From: Candidatus Omnitrophota bacterium
GTDB taxonomy: Bacteria; Omnitrophota; Gorgyraeia; Tantalellales; Tantalellaceae
Length of the DNA stretch: 33,810 nt
NCBI GenBank assembly: GCA_016783605.1
Contig: JADHWG010000013.1
Coordinates: forward strand, 1 to 33,810
Direction: 5' to 3'
A program made the position numbers and the translations under genes. How positions within the stretch are numbered: position 1 is the stretch's first letter; the number at the start of each line of letters is the position of its first letter. The notes beneath the pieces were generated by a model. The model saw only the letters and a list, made by a program, of their open reading frames with translations, did no database searches and was not told the origin of the DNA. This document shows positions 32,069 through 33,810 of this stretch, one piece after another.

Positions 32069-32320
32069 ATGAAACTGAACGTAAAAGCGTTTGCTTTGGC
32101 GGGTGGTATTTTGTGGTCGATTTCTGTATTTGTAATGACGTGGTGGATTATGATGTTCACCGGAAATACGGGAGACCCTACGATTGTCGGCAAGATTTAC
32201 TACATAGGATATTCAATCAGCCCCATCGGAAGTGTTATAGGAGCGGTTTACGGTTTTTTTGACATGGGTATAGCTTGCGCTATTTTCGTGCTTTTGTATA
32301 ACAAAATCGCCGGAAAATAA
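32069..32320 (+). CDS. Small membrane protein of the kind often annotated as phage holin
   Basis: 83 residues from ATG 32069 behind AAAGGAGGGAG, the strongest ribosome binding site in the window. Two or three spans: AFALAGGILWSISVFVMTWW and the region from SPIGSVIGAVYGFFDMG to IACAIFVLLYN. The pattern MKLNVKAFAL.GGILW and YSISPIGS is common in Omnitrophota-like genomes, where it is labelled holin by automatic pipelines. No lysis genes are nearby, so I do not read it as a phage gene. It precedes a secreted repeat protein and an AsmA-like protein, suggesting an envelope role. Confidence 0.8.
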   Translation: MKLNVKAFALAGGILWSISVFVMTWWIMMFTGNTGDPTIVGKIYYIGYSISPIGSVIGAVYGFFDMGIACAIFVLLYNKIAGK

Positions 32321-32371
32321 AATAGGTTCGTTCTTGAGCGTTTTGAGGTTTAAAAAACAGAAGGGGAAGGT

Positions 32372-32851
32372 GTGCGTAAATCTCTTTGTTTGTGTTTTGT
32401 GTTGATATTGGCGATCGGTTTTTCAAGCGGCGCGTTTGCCGGAAATTATTCATCGGCGGATGGGTCAAGAGAGGAAGGACAGTCGTTAGGCGGCGGGGAT
32501 TATATGTCGGAAAAAGGGGTGAGATCTCCCGGACAAGAACTTGGCGGCGGAGATTATATGTCGGAAAGTGGAGTAAGAGCGCCTGGTCAAGGGTTAGGCG
32601 GAGGAGATTATATGTCGGAAGATGGAGTGAGAGCGCCCGGGCAAGGTATGGGTGGCGGAGATTATTTCTCGGAAAACGGGCAAAGAGTGCCGGATCAGAA
32701 TTTAACGGGAAATGTTTATCAGACCGGTGCGGGAACGATAGCAAATCCTAAAATGATAAGCGGGGGGAATTATTATCCCGCCGCCGGTGAGGCGCCGGAA
32801 AAGAAGAACAGCAATATAGTCGACAAAAAAGGGGACATGCTTGTCTCGTAA
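32372..32851 (+). CDS. Secreted protein of 18-residue repeats
   Basis: 159 residues from GTG 32372 (GGGGAAGG upstream). A signal peptide (RKSLCLCFVLILAIGFSSG, then AFA) is cut near residue 23. The mature part has six or seven 18-residue units; the best four start GGGD(Y)(M/F)SE and contain G(V/Q)R.P.Q, as in GGGDYMSEKGVRSPGQEL. The last units decay (TGNVYQTG, SGGNYYPA). Regular Gly-rich repeats of this size suggest a beta-structured surface or fibre-forming protein. Family not recognised; it has no Cys after the signal. Confidence 0.8.
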   Translation: MRKSLCLCFVLILAIGFSSGAFAGNYSSADGSREEGQSLGGGDYMSEKGVRSPGQELGGGDYMSESGVRAPGQGLGGGDYMSEDGVRAPGQGMGGGDYFSENGQRVPDQNLTGNVYQTGAGTIANPKMISGGNYYPAAGEAPEKKNSNIVDKKGDMLVS

Positions 32852-32863
32852 GCGGAGGATAGA

Positions 32864-33646
32864 ATGCGCATGATGAAACAATTTGCGGTAGTGGTTGTGT
32901 TAGTTCTGGTGGTGATGACGGTAATTTTTGCTTTTAAAGATACTTTGGTCAAAATTGCGGTTGAAAAAGCTGTTCAGCATGTTGCCGGTTTGAAACTGGA
33001 GATGTCGGGATTAAAGATCAGGATCATAGATCCCGCTATTGAGATAAAAAATTTAAAGCTATATAATCCCGCCGGATACCAAGACAAAGTTTTTATCGAT
33101 ATGCCCGAAATTTATATTGACTACGACCTGTCGTCGTTCTTTAGGGGGGAGGTTCATTTTTTTAAAATGAGAATAAATCTTAAGGAACTTGTTGTCGTAA
33201 AAAACCGGGAAGGAAAATTAAATCTCGATGTTTTGAAACTCGTAAAAAACAATGGAAAGAAAAAAGCGGCGAAAGAAAAAAAGAAAAACACCTCCGGATT
33301 AAAAATAGATACTCTCGAACTGAAAATAGGCAAAGCGTACTACAAAGATTATTCCAAAGGCGGCGCTCCGATCGTTAAAGAGTTTAACGTCAATGTTGAT
33401 GAGACGTATAGCGATATCGAAGACTTGACGGCGTTGATAAGTTTGATAGTGGTAAAAACGCTTACCAAGACAACGATAATAAGCATGACCAATTATGAAA
33501 TAAACAAACTGAAAAATAATGTTAAAAACGTGTTAACGCATCCGTCAAAAATTATTCCCGTAAAAAAGATCTCTGAAATGAAAGGAACTCTTGAGGGAGT
33601 GACGAACGTCTTTGGCGAAGCGCTCACGACTTCTTCCGAAAAATAA
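32864..33646 (+). CDS. AsmA-like inner-membrane-anchored protein
   Basis: 260 residues. An N-terminal span (FAVVVVLVLVVMTVIFAF) anchors an extracytoplasmic domain that starts LEMSGLKIRIIDPAIEIKNL and NPAGYQDKVFIDMPEIYI, the pattern of AsmA/DUF748-type lipid-transport-related proteins. GELNLDVLKL-like text (EGKLNLDVLKLV) is also typical. A Lys-rich linker (about 131-146) splits two beta-rich halves. It is short for AsmA (usually 500 or more). It starts 12 bases after the repeat protein, so the two are probably co-transcribed. Confidence 0.75.
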   Translation: MRMMKQFAVVVVLVLVVMTVIFAFKDTLVKIAVEKAVQHVAGLKLEMSGLKIRIIDPAIEIKNLKLYNPAGYQDKVFIDMPEIYIDYDLSSFFRGEVHFFKMRINLKELVVVKNREGKLNLDVLKLVKNNGKKKAAKEKKKNTSGLKIDTLELKIGKAYYKDYSKGGAPIVKEFNVNVDETYSDIEDLTALISLIVVKTLTKTTIISMTNYEINKLKNNVKNVLTHPSKIIPVKKISEMKGTLEGVTNVFGEALTTSSEK

Positions 33647-33675
33647 ACAATGGCGGGTCTCTTTGAAATATTTGA

Positions 33676-33810
33676 GGGGTCGGGGAGTTTTTCTCCGACC
33701 ACTCATCCTGAGCAAAGCGAAGGATCTCTTGTTAATTTTCCAAAAGAATCTATAGAGATCCTTCAGCCCTTTGGGCTTCAGGATGAGGAGTCGGGAAACT
33801 CCCCGACCCC
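33676..33810. mobile_element. Long palindromic element reaching the right edge
   Basis: GGGGTCGGGGAGTTT (33676-33690) and AAACTCCCCGACCCC (33796-33810) are exact reverse complements. Nested inside are TCATCCTGAGCAAAGCGAAG and GAGATCCTTCAGCCC...CAGGATGAG. It is non-coding and follows the AsmA-like gene by 29 bases. A MITE of a family different from GGGTCTGTCGC; the right target flank is outside the window. Confidence 0.8.

Noticed and set aside
32069-32320. Calling the small membrane protein a phage holin and the region a prophage
   Set aside because: No endolysin, capsid, terminase or other phage gene is present in the window.
32386-32751. Alternative plus-strand frame of 121 codons, Arg-rich
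   Set aside because: It is the shifted frame of the secreted repeat protein, which has a signal peptide and regular repeats.

Overview
The window reads as chromosome of an uncultivated bacterium, most likely of the Omnitrophota/PVC sphere. This is an inference, not a database result. It rests on a giant multidomain protein of more than 2,900 residues, the gene string queH-tilS-ftsH-folP-cdaA-cdaR-pdxJ-acpS-nnrD, many small palindromic repeat elements between genes, and moderate base composition. Promoters look like ordinary sigma-70 sites (TTGACA, about 17 bases, TACxxT or TATxxT).

Region 1 (1-8856) is one giant open frame that runs off the left edge. It carries two HSP90/GHKL-like ATPase motif sets in which the motifs occur in an unusual order, two HExxH zinc-protease-like motifs, a beta-rich middle, and an in-frame palindromic repeat with five 18-bp tandem units. 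Region 2 (8857-10309) holds debris and small genes: three minus-strand micro membrane proteins behind a strong promoter, a MITE-like palindrome, a 98%-identical copy of the last 100 bases of the giant gene, an MNT antitoxin with an internally deleted HepT toxin, and the helix-hairpin-helix tail of an ERCC4-type nuclease overlapping the dinG start.

Region 3 (10306-16246) has a DinG-like helicase, a DUF234-type ATPase/nuclease, a SemiSWEET transporter, an extended SDR and RNase Z; the last three are packed tightly. Region 4 (16412-24346) is the conserved housekeeping part: queH-tilS (queuosine and lysidine modification of tRNA), then ftsH, folP, cdaA and cdaR, then pdxJ, acpS and nnrD. Perfect CGTAGGTT palindromes close tilS and nnrD and look like intrinsic terminators.

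Region 5 (24421-30404) is accessory: an AbrB/RelE-type toxin-antitoxin pair whose promoter has a perfect 27-bp operator and whose start site is split by a MITE with a 5-bp target duplication; a DUF6933-like protein; a candidate pseudoknotted RNA; an orphan Phd-type antitoxin; a candidate small RNA; tRNA-Thr(UGU) and tRNA-Tyr(GUA); and a small island behind tRNA-Tyr with a MerR-like regulator, a coiled-coil membrane protein, a truncated serine recombinase and a wHTH fragment. A Cas4/AddB-like Fe-S nuclease follows, with a MITE remnant supplying the sequence around its ribosome binding site.

Region 6 (30405-33810) has an aromatic amino acid permease (minus strand), a 55-bp tandem repeat attached to a palindrome, a small holin-like membrane protein, a secreted protein made of 18-residue repeats, an AsmA-like protein, and a long palindromic element cut by the window edge.
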